Below, piece by piece: positions 33,292 to 45,015 of a stretch of DNA of 64,000 nucleotides. The DNA is from Pyropia yezoensis (lineage: Eukaryota > Rhodophyta > Bangiophyceae > Bangiales > Bangiaceae): positions 30,897,751 through 30,961,750 of the forward strand of contig CM020619.1 in assembly GCA_009829735.1 (NCBI GenBank). The letters are read 5' to 3'. The number at the start of each line of letters is the position of its first letter. The first letter of the stretch is position 1. The notes below the pieces were generated by a model. That model had not been told where the DNA came from and searched no databases. It saw nothing but the letters and a program-made list of their open reading frames with translations. Both the position numbers and the translations under genes were made by a program.

Positions 33292-36200
33292 GGTCGCTGA
33301 AATGCGACGGACGCGCCTCCGGCGCGGCGGCACGTCCGGTCCCTCGGCGACTGCGCTCCCATCTTCAGACCTGCCCGCGCCACCTGGACCTTCTCCATCG
33401 GCTACTGCTTGACCTCCTAGGCCTCCAACGTCGTCTTCTCCGCTCTCTGCTCCAAGTCTCCCGTCATCGTCGCCCGCATCGGATCCCCCGCCTGCAGAGT
33501 CGTCGCCATCGTCCCCTCCTTCCTGGAAGTCTGCTTCAGGAGCCCCAATGACGCCGGCCTCAGCTCCGTCCGCACTGCAGGCGTTGGCGTGGTCTTGGGA
33601 TTCTCCTTCTAGTCCTCCTCCAGGCGCACCCCTGCCCTGTTCATCGACTTCGTCGCCAGCGGCTCCGTTTGTACCATCCTCGATTACTGGGCCATTTGCA
33701 TTTCGGCGGCCTCGTCGGGCGCGGGACCAGCGCCTCCGTCTGCCGGATCACCGCGCGCGGGTCCAGCAGCTCCTTCTGCCCCATCACCACGCTCACCCCC
33801 TTCCCCACCTCCTCCACCCAAATGATCAGCTCCGTCCTTGGATGCGTCGGAAAATGACTGATTCACAACAGCGTCCACAACAGTGTCCGACCGCCCAGCT
33901 GCCGAAACGAAGATGTCGTCCGGGTCCTCAGAGCTGATGGGCGCGTCGTAAAGGAAGGAAGAGCGAGAAGGCCGCCCTCTCCGCGGATCATCAGCCACTT
34001 GAAATGTGCGGGGTCGAGGCGCGCCCCACGCACCGCAGTACAGGGGCTTCGTCGCGCCAGCCGCGAAAAAGACCGGCGTCAGGCACGGCGCTCCAATGCT
34101 TGCAGGTGGCCCACGCGGCAAACTGAAGATGGAGAGATGACTGGACAAAGCCGGCGTCACGGCGCACGCCAAACGTCCTCTGCGCCAAACGCAAAGGGCG
34201 CACCAGGAGTGTACTGTTGGAGACGGTCGTTACCACACCGCAGCAATCCACGCACCGCGCAACGGAAGCCTTCGCGCCGAGGTCTGGTATAACGCCGAGG
34301 ACGTACTTTTCGCGCTTCCCCAAGAGTCGCATTTTGTGCCGAAATATTGTGTTGTCCTGCGAGGCTGGTTTGTGCCGAGCTGCCTTGTGCCGGACCTCTC
34401 CCTGATGCCTGATGCCTGACATGGACCCAGCGCCAAGTCCCCTCTGACATGACCAATTCCCGCACCTGAAAACTCAGGCATGCAGCTCATCTCGGGCAAG
34501 GCGCTTCCCGAAGCATTCTCGGATGCCACCAGAAGTGATGCAGGTAATGTTGCACTGTGCGTTTCAGCACAGCCTGGGATGGTCATCGAAAGTGAGTCTG
34601 TCCAAGAAGAATGGAGGGACATGTAACATTTCCTGGGAGGAGCATGAAGAAGAAACAAGACCATTACACCGTTCGGAAGGCGCACTTTGATACGAAGCGC
34701 CGACCAGAACATCGCCAGCATGGACAACTTCCTACAAAACATACAAAGCGACGACGTAATCAATGCGACGAAGACAATAAAAACGGGTAAGTTGCCGCTG
34801 GCCTTGACAGCCGCCATCATGGCGATGATTGCTGCGGCCCTGTCAAATCTTGCACATGCGTGGACAGTGGAGATGCAGCCCAGGAGGTCGGCACCAGAAG
34901 TCACGGGGTGGACGGAGGGGGGAAAGAGCGGTTGAGAGCCAGTCGCCATCACACCATCCCCAGGAACTGTCAGCTCCCAAACGCGATGGCACCGTTCTGT
35001 CTGATGACGGCCTAAGAGGGGGGGAAGACAACTCGGAGAACGTGAACAGCAGCAATCCACCCGGCGGGAGGAAATGAGATCGCTTATAAGGAACTGCCGA
35101 GTAGTCCAGGAACGAACCGGCCTTGCTGTTGGAAGTGTAGCGGCAATGGCGCGTGGTGAGCATGAGCTGCCGTCGCTCGTGGCTCTCTTGTGTGAAGTTG
35201 AAAGGACGAAAACTTTTGGTCCACCCGGCAATGCTCGGTCGGGCGCCTCCGCCGAATGGTCCAGCGAGAGTGACCGCCGACTTGGCCGCTGGCGTGCCAA
35301 TCGTGCGGATATCGCGGCCGCTGCCGCCGCTGCCGTGCGTGGTAACCGCAGCTACCGCTGCCACCACCGCAAAGACGGCCACCTCACAGGTGTGGGCGCG
35401 CACCGCCTTGGGCCAGACAGCACGGCGGGACCCGCCGCCTCCGCGAAGCAATGCTACGCGGGCAACCGGGACCTGCTCAATGGGAACCTGCAGCACATCC
35501 ACGCCGCCTTCTTCATCGAACGGGTGATGGTCGCCGTGTCGATGCCGCGGCTCAAGCTGATGTCGCCGCCGCCGTGGTGAGCTGGCCCGCATGCAGCTGC
35601 CGCCGAGAAGGCTGCCCCAGTAGCGTATTCGCTCATCGCTTCTGATAACTGCAGCAAGGACCTTCCTGTCGCCGCCTCACCTGAGGCCCAGCTGGCCTCC
35701 GGGCCGCCATCTGCTGTAGTCTTGGTGCCGCTCCTGTACCTGCGGCGAGGGCTGGGGCGAATATGGCGCCGGAAAGGGCAATGGTTGAGGTCATTCCAGC
35801 CACTGCGATGGCTGTTCCATGCCTGACATGCCTCTATCTCCCATCGGTGGCCGACCGCTGCGGGCGTCCTGCTACGAAGTAACCCTGCAGCGATGGTGGG
35901 CGAAACCAGCAGAAGATCTGTCGGTAGTTCATGACGCGGCGGCGGCGATGGCAGCGGCGACAGCGACAGCCGCGGAGACCACCGAGGTGGCCGCTGCCGA
36001 GGTGGCGGTGCCACCCAAGGCGCCGCTGTTGCCGGCGCGCCGCCGGTCGACTCTTCGAGAATCGGCGAGGCTGCGGTAAAGCCCGCTGGCGCAACAACGT
36101 ACGTCGCGCCGCCTGCCAGGCTCGTTTCTTGAGTGTTGCGACTTTGCCCGCGCCGTGGAGACACGCTGCGTGAGGTGCCTTTTGGGCCATCCGCGGAACG

Positions 36201-38381
36201 GTGCGAGTGTTGGCAAGGCCTGCTGGGCGAGTTGTGTGTGATCGTGCCGAAATGAGGGATGACACTAACACCACGTCGCGGCGACGCGAAGCACGCTCTT
36301 GAGCACAAACGCGAACGCCCATCAAGTTCAGGGAAATGCTGAGCACAAGATCTCTGAATGAGCTTCAAAACTTCACACCGGGTTCGGGGATATGGGTACT
36401 GCATGAGCAAGAATCGGCTCGGCGAGTCTGTCCAGAACGACTCCCTCCGGTGCCTTTCGCAGCATCCTGCCGACGCCGAGCTTTGTGCGGACGGCCGGGT
36501 TAAAGGCGGTACGTGATCGCACCGCGCGCCCGACGGCGAGGCCGAGAACACTGCGCCCTGTCGTTACTTTAGGGGGGGGGGGGGTCTGAGGATCCTGAGG
36601 TTCCTTGCCCGTGGACATTATGACCTCTCCTTGTCGCCTTCCGCCCCTCCCCCAATCCCCGACATGCTCCCTGCGCGGCCGATTCCTCCGAAACCCTGTC
36701 CCCCCCGCCAACCGCGGCGGGCTCCCCCACCCGTCTGACGCACAGGCGCGCCCCCCCCGCTGCGCCCACCGACCCCCCCCTAAACCCACTGCCGCGGCCT
36801 CTTCCGCCCTGCCCACTTAACCGCCACCAACCCTGTCTGACCCATGTTGCCTGTTGCTGCATTCGCCGCACGACACGCACTCGCCGTTTTTCTCTTCGCG
36901 GTCGGCCCCGGTCACCGGCAGAAGGGTCGCTGCCCGCGCCGCCCGCCGAGCTGCCGCAATCCCTTGCGCCGAGGGTGCTCGCAGGCGCCCCTCGAAGGCG
37001 CTGTTGGCGCCGAGAAGTACGCGGCGCGCTGCCGCCGCCGTCCTTGGCTTCCTGAGAGTATTTGCAGCAGAGACCAGGCGTTGGAGCCCACCCGCCGGTG
37101 CTGCGCCTCCCCCAACCCTCCACCTAACGAGGGGGACCTGGTGATGGTCGTGCCGGCCGCAAAAGCCAACATCGCACGGGAGTGCGTTTTGGGAGGTGCC
37201 GCAAGTGGTCGTGGCGTGCAGGAGGTACCGCAGGACGCCGGGTAGAGGCGATAGAGGAGGCATGCACTCCGCCGCTGCTGCTTCCAGCTCATCGCAGGCA
37301 CAGTCCGTGCCGCTGCACCCGCGGCCCCACAGAGTCTATGTCGCAGCACTTCCCTTCTTTCACGCCAGCGCCCCCCAGGGACCACCCCAGCGCCTGAAAG
37401 CTGCCCCCGCGGAGCTCTCCCGGATGCACGCAGCCCCCGCACCACACTTGAGACTCCAACCCGCTCCTTGTTCGCGCCCGAATCCAGCGATCTTTCCTGC
37501 CTGGGGCAGGGCGGCGTCGCCAGCCCCCCCCCTCCTTCCCGGTACTGATTTGATTCCGATGGCGCTTCGGCGAGCGGCGCCCGCAGCGGGCGCCGCCCTC
37601 CCTACCCGTTGCGACAGTTTATCAGTGGCGGAAGCCTTCCGACGGCGGCAGCCCGGCGGCGGCGTCGTACTGGCGCCACACGCCCCCCCGCCCACATGGC
37701 AGCTCCGGGCCCCCCCCAGGGGTGCCTCGCACGCATGTGCAAAATGCACGCGGCTTCGTATAAAATACGGCGTTCAAAAGCCGAGCAGTCTTAGTAGTCG
37801 CGATAGCCACCTTACGTAGAGAATGGGCCAATAGATTGGCTCGCACACAGCGCCGTCATCCATCTCTCGCCACACAACGCGGTCAATCTGCGTGAGAAAA
37901 GCCCCGCGACCAGATCTCGCGTGGCGAGGTCGGACCCCCCCCCCCCCCTCTGGAGAGGCCGTACGGGGGCCTTCGGCACGGATTCCGTGCCGATCTAGCG
38001 TGCCGCTATGGCCTGGATTGGCCGCCGTTCCGGGCCGTATTGGCACTTCATGGTTACGTGCCGGCGAATGGCCACAGTTCCTATACGGCACGATCGCATA
38101 TGCTGGAAGAACGAGTGGGTACGACCGCGCGTGTTATCTACAGGCCAGTACCGAAAGGAGTGATGAGGGGTCGAACGGGAGTCGCGGGATGTACAGGTCA
38201 GCTGGGCTGACCGGGGGCGGCCTCACCCGATGCTCGAACTCAGCCCCCAGGGCCGGCCGGTGGCGCGGTGTATCCGAGTTCAACCCTCCGAGCCTCGAAC
38301 AGCGATTCTACCAGTGCAATCGAGCCTCGAACTCAATCAAACTCGTTCAATCGTGTACACCCCACAGGGACACACATTACT
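33292..38381. other. About 5 kb without a confident gene
   Basis: Several frames of 100-350 codons overlap on both strands, but none shows a recognisable domain or a consistent coding pattern. Two stretches read somewhat like protein. One is 33684-34172 on the minus strand (serine/aspartate- then glycine/glutamate-rich, possibly the upstream part of the zinc-motif fragment). The other is about 34680-34935 on the plus strand (one hydrophobic segment LPLALTAAIMAMIAAAL, with GGTAAGT like a splice donor). GC content is high with C-runs near 36.58, 36.77 and 37.94 kb. Confidence 0.4.
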
Positions 38382-38495
38382 GTGCTTCCTGTAAAACGTG
38401 AATGTTGAAGGGACGTGAGAGGTGGGATCCATTGGTCCAGACAGCAATTTTCATCACCTTCACGTACCGTCAACATCCATTTTTTACAGGAAGCA
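38382..38495. repeat. Small inverted-repeat element (MITE-like)
   Basis: GTGCTTCCTGTAAAA at 38382 reappears inverted as TTTTACAGGAAGCAC ending at 38495. The arms extend imperfectly to about 36 bp, sharing ATGTTGA and ACGTGA blocks. The whole is about 114 bp, with no coding capacity. No clear target duplication was seen. Confidence 0.5.
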
Positions 38496-38544
38496 CTATA
38501 AACAGGCGCGGAGCGCAACACACAGCCTCGGTCATCGGCGGCTT

Positions 38545-38740
38545 TTTGGCCATATGGTTGCAGCGACGAGGGGCTGCCATTGTCCGCCACCGACAATGAA
38601 AGCACCTGTGAAAGAGCACACACACCACCATGTTTTGGCCATGGGTGCAGCGACTGGGGGCAGACCACACAGGCCAAAAGCTCGTGAAAAAAGCACACAC
38701 CACGATGATTTGGCCATGATTACGGCGTCGCGGGTCCCTC
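38545..38740. repeat. Diverged tandem repeats of about 80 bp
   Basis: Two full and one partial unit carry the succession TTTGGCCAT, GCAGCGAC, AGCACACAC and CCACCATG. A further relative of the last part lies at about 38865-38905. The repeats are imperfect, with no coding function seen. Confidence 0.5.
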
Positions 38741-39784
38741 TGATTTTATTGTGTCGAAAATAGAACCCGCTCGAGCGTCCCTGCATACCCGAGGGTGGCC
38801 CCACAATGCCCGGTGGCTGTTCGACGAATTTGAACAAAACAGGTCAGACTAAAGTTTAGTTAGAAAGCATGAAAGAGCGCACACACCACCAAGCTTTGGC
38901 CTTTCTGTCAAGTACTGTAACGCCGAGTAGGGTGTACCTCGGCAGGACACCTCACCCGGCGCAATAGTGCCCAGAAACCCCCTGCCCCGAAGGATTGCAA
39001 GTTCGGTAACCTCGTTCGGGAAACGACATCGGTAAAGTTCGGTATACCAATCGTTATCGGTAAGACACCCTCGACTCTTCTTCGTCAAGGTTGATAAATA
39101 TATTATATTTATGAACGAAAATACCTGACTGCATGAAGTTAAGTACCATGTCCTTTCGCCAGGTAGGCTGTGCGAAAGCCCAGACCCGCCACGAGCAGTC
39201 CGACTGGGTGGCATGGCGCCGCCCAGCGTGGACAAACCACTGCTGGAGCAGCTGACAAGCACGATACGTTGGGGCCCACCGCGCACCGCAGCAGCCAGAG
39301 CAAACAGCGGGACACGGCACCGTGGTCCCACTCTGAGCCCGCTTGGCCAGCACACTGCGTCGTGTGCTGTGACGACAACACCTCCTGTTCAGGTACCCGC
39401 ACTCCTCTTCCCCCTCTGCCCATGAACCCCACTCTGGCCTATCCCCCTTTTGGACTTCAAGGTCGCCCACTGACCACCCTACACTCGCCAAGCTCTCGCT
39501 GCGTTTCTTGTTTGGAGGGAGGGCAGACGGCAAGTGGGTCCTAGATATGCGGTCGCTGATGGAGTAATATATGCGTTGCCGTGCTTCCTGTTCGCGGTCG
39601 TCGTACGCGCCAGCAGCGTGGAGCGCGTGGGCGGTCCTTGTGCTCCGCAGTGAGGGTTGGGCGAATGAACGGGACAAGTCGTTTACCGGAATTATCCGTG
39701 TCGATATCGGTACACCGATCGGTCTGAATCGGTGACCGATCGTTAAACGGTAAGCCTCACTTGAATATGTCGGTAAATGCCAAC
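38741..39784. other. About 1 kb without a confident gene
   Basis: Both ends carry short related motifs built on ATCGGTAA / CGGTAAG (near 39028-39064 and 39700-39770), in direct orientation. This might mark an old small element, but I could not define it. Frames in between look random. Confidence 0.3.
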
Positions 39785-41819
39785 CTTACTCCCCCCCCCC
39801 CCCCCGCCCTCCTTGCACCACCACCACCCCGCCACGGCACGCAAGCCGCCGCGGCAGGGGACAGGGTCAGGGCGGTGCCCCCGCAGCTCCCCCACTCATC
39901 CACCAAGAATGGAAGCACGCCGCCACGCGGCTGTCGCCGTGTCCCGGTGGGACGGTTGCTCGCGGGCGCCCGCTCCCCCACCCCCCCCCCCCAGGGGGGG
40001 GGGAACGGAGCCCCCCCTGTGCGGCTCAGTAGGTGCCCCCCCCCCCGCCAGCGTATTCACCCCCCCCCCCCCCCCCCCCGCCGCTGGGGAACAACCCCAC
40101 GGCCGCCGCCCAGCCCCGACGCCGTGCCCAGCATGGCTTGTCGTCACGGGACCCCTTCCCCCCCCCCCCCCCCCCCCCTCCCCCTCCCCGCGCGGGGCCC
40201 ACGGCTGGGACCCCCTCCTGCACAGTCGCAACGGCCGCTCTCTACAAACCCCCTGCCCACCCCCCCCCGAGGTGGGTGGCCCCCTCCCCCCGCCCCCCCC
40301 CCCCCGCCCCACCCCCCCTCCCCACTCGCCCGCGGTACGGTATGGTTGTGCAGTCCGCTTCTGTACCCCCCCCCTACATCTGTTGGGGCGTGCTGCCGCC
40401 GGCCGCCACGTCGCGGGACCGACGCCCGTGGCGCCCGCCCGTTACAGTCTTTCTCCATTGTTGGGCACCCTTTGTGGCGACCGTAAGCCCAAGGATTGTA
40501 ACTTGATTCCGCCCTCTGATTGGTCGGGGACAACGATCGAATGCTGACACATGCGTTGATCGCACCGTAGAGGTCGGTCGACCTGCATTGGTTACTAGAC
40601 ACCGTGCCCAAGAAAGGATGTCACAGCAATGGAGAAAGACTGTACCCCGCCCCGCGACGCCGACACCGTCGCTGCCACCACCGACGCCGCCACCGCCGTC
40701 GCCGCCGCCGCCGCCGTCGCCGCCGCCGCCGCCGACTCCACCGCCTGCCGCCGCCGACTCCACCGCCTGCCGCCGCGCGGCTGCCGCTGTCCCCACCACC
40801 CGTGCCGTCACGCCGCCGACACCGGGCGGCAAACCACCGCGGCGCCCGCCGCCCCACGACTGGCGCGCGCGCCGCAGCACACGGTCGGCGCCATCCCCCA
40901 CGCCGCTCCCCCCCACCCCCCTACCCCCCCCCCCCCCACCCCCCTACCCCCCCCCCCGTCCTCACACTCGCGCATACTGTACTGCACATCCGTCCACCCC
41001 TCCCCCCCCCCCCCCCCCCCCCGCCTCTGCACGGCAATGGGGTCACCGCCGCCGCCGGCGTCTACGTCGCCGCTGCCGCCCGCCACGCCCCTGCCGGCTG
41101 CCCGTGCAGACGGCGGCCGCAGCGGCGGCGACGGCGGCGGCGGCGGCACGCTGCCCGCCGCCGCCGGCGGCACCCTGCCCGCCGCCGCCGACGCGCCGTG
41201 GCCGGCGGCGGCGGCCGTGGCCGCACCGCCGCCGCCGCCGTCGCCGCCGCCGCCGCCGCCGTCGCCGCCGCCGCCACCGCCGCCGCCGCGGCTGTGGGGA
41301 GCGGCGGCCAGCCCGCCGGGCACCCCCCCTCGCCCCCCCCCCACCCCGACGACGGCGCCACCGCAACGCCCCCCCCCGCCGGCGACAGGGGCATTGGGGA
41401 CGGCGGCGGCGGCGCCGTCGGCGGGCGCACCGCCGGCGCGCCGGCGGCCGCCGCCGCCGCCGCCGCCGACGGCACGCCGCCGCCGGGGGGCGTCCCCCCC
41501 CCGGCCCGTCCGTCCCCACGGGTGACCGCGCGTGGTACGGCGGCGGCAGGGAGGGGGCGGGGGGGGGGGGGCGCCGGCCGCGGCCGCCGCCGCGGCGGCG
41601 GCGGTGCGGGCGCCGCCGCCGCGTCGGGCCGCCGCTGGGGCGGTGGCCGCGGCGGCCGTCACGCCCCCGCCGCCGCCGCCGCCTCCGCCGCCGACGCCGC
41701 GGCCGCCGCCGCCGCCGCCGCCGCCACCGCCGCGGCGATTGCCCCCCTGGCGGACCTATCCGTGGCGGCCGCCGCGGCGGGCTGGACGGTCGGCGCCGTC
41801 GGGCTGGTGCCGCCGCCCC

Positions 41820-41859
<40 letters not shown>

Positions 41860-41944
41860 CCCCGCCGCCCCGCCGGCTCCCACCCCCATCCCCACGACCG
41901 CCGCCGCCGTTGCCGCCGCCGCCACCTCCGCCGCCGTTGCCGCC

Positions 41945-41978
<34 letters not shown>

Positions 41979-42000
41979 CCGCCGCCACGCCGGCGACAGA

Positions 42001-42040
<40 letters not shown>

Positions 42041-42399
42041 GCGGCGGCGGCAGCGGCGGCGGTCGGGGGGGTGTCCGCGGCAGTCAGCGACGGGTGGGCG
42101 CTGCAGTCGGTGGAGCTGTGGTCGGCGGGGGAGGCGGCGCGCGTGGCCGCCCGGGCCGCCCCGCCCGACGGCCGGGCGGTGGGGGCTGGGGCTGTGGGGG
42201 GGGGGGGGGGGGGGTGGCCGCCGCCGCCGCCGCCACCGCCGGTGGTGCCGCTGGTGCCGCTGCAGGTGCAGTACCCGCCGCCGCGGCCGCCCGTTGCGCG
42301 GTGGGCCATGCCGGCCCCGCTCGCCGCCGGGGGGGTGGCAGAGGCGGCGGCGGCGGCGGCGGCGGGGATGCCGGCGGGGACGACGGCGGCGGCCGACAC

Positions 42400-42439
<40 letters not shown>

Positions 42440-43796
42440 GACGCGGCGCGCGGCGGCGGCGCGGCGTGGTGGCCTGTGGTGGGGCCGTCCCCGATGGGGG
42501 ACGGCCCCGACCCGTTGGGTACGTTGTCCAGCGGCGGAGGGAGAGAGTGGGGGAGTCTGCACCCTGGACGGGCGCGACGGGTGCCCCGCTGGCGGGCGTC
42601 TGCCGTGGGGCGTCGGTGGCCGCGCGCGTCGCGCCCGCGGGGCCGGCCGCCCCCACCTACGTATGGTTGGGGGGAGAGAGAGAGGGGGGGGGCCCCCCCC
42701 CGCCCGCCCGCCCGCCCCGCCCACCCCGCCCGCCCCACCGCCACCGTCGCCGCCGCCGTTGCACGCCCGCCGAGGCGGCCTGTGGGGAGGGCAACGGCCG
42801 CCGTCGCCGGCGGCCGCCGCCCGTGGACGTCCCCTCCCCGCCCCCCCCCCTCCACCGTCCGCTTGGCGGCCGGCCGGGACCCGCCAGGGGGTCCCACGGG
42901 GGGTGGCGGCGGCGCCGCGGCGGCCCGCGACCGCGGCGGCCAGCCACCGCCACGGGGGTCCATTCCCTTGCCCCCCCCCCCCTCCCCCGCCTCCAACACA
43001 GCGAGCCCGCCGTCCGCGCCCCCCCTCCCCCCCCCACCCCACCTTCCGCTCCCCTCCCCCCCCGCGTTGCGTCCTTCTTGGCGGACGAGCCCGCCCCGGC
43101 CCGCCCCCCCCCCCCCCCGTGCGGGTCCTCCCCCTCTCCCCAGCGCGTCGCGGTCTCTTGCCCCACCACTCACCCGGCGCGTTGCCCCGCTCCTCGTGGA
43201 GGGCGTCTGGTCTGGACGCCCGCCTAGGTACCTACCCCGCCAGCCGGGAAGACAGGAAAAGAAAAAAAAAGGATGGCAGAGGAAGAAAGAAAAAAAAGAG
43301 AAAGAGAGAAGAGGCAAGCCCGGTCCCGAGCCGCCCCGCCCGCGCGTGCGCGCCTCGCTGACGCCCCGCCGACCGACCGACGCTACGACCGCCGCTACCC
43401 CCACCCCCCCCCCCCCCCCCCACCCCCTCCTCTCCCCCTTCCCGACGTGCGGCGCGTCCCCGTCGGCTTGCCCTCCCGCCACGGTGTGGGGTGTGTGTGG
43501 CCTGGGGGTGGCCGCCGGTCTTCCCCGCTCCCCGCCTCGTCGCTTCCCCCCCTCCCCCCCCCCCCCACCGCCGCCGCCACCACCTCCCAACCACCCCGGC
43601 GCGCGGCCACGGCGCTCCCCCCCCCTCCCCCGCCCCCCCCCTTGCCGGTGCTGCGCCCCCCAAACACCTCTTGTTCCGCTGGGCGGGACGCTGCAGCGGC
43701 GGGCGCCCCCCTCCTCCCGCCCCGGCCCCGCCGTCTGCCGTCTGGGAGGCACGCGTCCCCCCCGGAGGGCCCCCCGCCTCCCCCAACCGCCCTGCG

Positions 43797-43859
<63 letters not shown>

Positions 43860-44330
43860 CGCCGCCGCCGCCGTCCCCCCCCCCCTCCGTCCCCACGACG
43901 CGGCGCCGCCGGCGGGGGCGCCGCCCCCGGCGGCGGCCGGGCCACGGCCGGCACGGCGGCGGCCGGCGGGGGCGGCCGCCGCCGCCGCGGCGGGGCGGCC
44001 GCCCAAGCGGCGGGCGGGGGAGGAATGAAATGGAAAAAAAAAACAGAACACGCACGCCGCCGCCACGCGGGCGCGGCCGAGGGGGGAGGGGGCTCCCACC
44101 CGCTGCGGCGGCGGGTGGGCCTGCCGCCCTGCACGTGTGCACGCGCGCGCGCGCGCGCGGGGGGGACGCGCCGGCTGGCGCGCACGTGCACGCCCCAGGG
44201 CGGCCAGAAGCCGCCTAACGGGGAGGGGGTGGGGGGGAAGGGGGGGGGGGGGGGGGAGACGGCCGTGACTCGACCGGCGGCGGCGTCGGTCCCCGCGGCG
44301 GTACCCCGCCCTTTCCCCCTTCTCTGCGCT
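39785..44330. repeat. C-run and GCC-rich low-complexity zone
   Basis: From 39.79 to about 41.0 kb the plus strand carries many uninterrupted C runs of about 7-20 bases. From 40.68 to 44.0 kb follow long (GCC)n and (CGG)n arrays and mixed GC-only sequence. All six frames stay open for hundreds of codons because stop codons need A or T, so the long Ala/Arg/Pro/Gly frames are mostly accidents. A purine-only patch lies at 43253-43315. Parts of 41.0-42.6 kb on the plus strand read a little more like protein, with scattered tryptophans, and a poly(A)-type signal follows at 44334. A real alanine- and proline-rich gene could therefore be hidden, but I cannot define it. Confidence 0.6.
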
Positions 44331-44333
44331 ATG

Positions 44334-44339
44334 AATAAA
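44334..44339 (+). promoter_or_regulatory. AATAAA, possible poly(A) signal
   Basis: A plus-strand AATAAA lies just after the GC-only zone. It could end a transcript from the low-complexity region or be chance. Confidence 0.25.
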
Positions 44340-44977
44340 AGAGGTATGTAGCAGAGGCGGGGGTGATGCCGCCCGCTCACAGAGGCCATGCGGCCCAACC
44401 GCGCCTTCCCCCCCCCACCTCCTCCCCCCCCTTGTTCCTACACGTCCACTTGACTGCCGCCGCCCCGCCACCACCCCACACCCGGCGGCGTGGCCATGGA
44501 CAGGCGCCACGCGCGGCGCCGTGGAGGGAGGGGGTGGGCCACCCGTGGGGTGGGGTGAGGCCCCCCCCCGTCTCCCCCACCACCCCCTCCGTCTAGCCAC
44601 AACGACAGTGGCTGCCCACCCGCCTCGGCTCCTCTCCCTCCCTCCTTCTCCAGCCCACCCCACCGCGGCCGCGGTTGCGGCCCCTCACTTCCCCTTGTCG
44701 TCGTAGGCGCTCAGCCGCCGGCGGTCCTCCTCCTGGTGGAGGACAAAAAAAAAAAAAAAAGACGATACACGGGAAGGGGCGGTGGACGGGGAGGTGCGGT
44801 AGCTACAGGGGAGTCGTTGCGGCAGCAACGGGGCGTCAACAGCCGGGGACAAAGAGAAAGTGAATAAGACTGGAGGGGGAGCTCCCGCTGGGAGTCCGCA
44901 GCGGGCTTCCCCGGAAGGACTGTCACGGAAAATGCGAAGCAGCGGTGGGCTCCGTAGGTAGTTGCACTGCGCCTTCC
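44340..44977. other. Intergenic, no gene seen
   Basis: GC-rich DNA with a 17-base A run near 44744. No frame here has supporting features. Confidence 0.4.
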
Positions 44978-44983
44978 TTTATT
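44978..44983 (-). promoter_or_regulatory. AATAAA poly(A) signal of the F-box gene
   Basis: On the minus strand AATAAA lies about 33 bases after the stop codon of the F-box/leucine-rich gene, a fitting place for its 3' end. Confidence 0.5.
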
Positions 44984-45015
44984 GCAAGGGCCATGCGCCC
45001 ACGCGCCGGGGGGAG

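Noticed and set aside
34230-35300. A 356-codon minus-strand frame
   Set aside because: No domain, no consistent composition, and an equally open plus-strand alternative. Considered chance.
40604-44218. Uninterrupted frames of 600-1200 codons on both strands
   Set aside because: They lie in GC-only repeats where stop codons hardly occur, overlap in several frames at once, and encode only Ala, Arg, Pro and Gly runs. Openness here is not evidence for coding.
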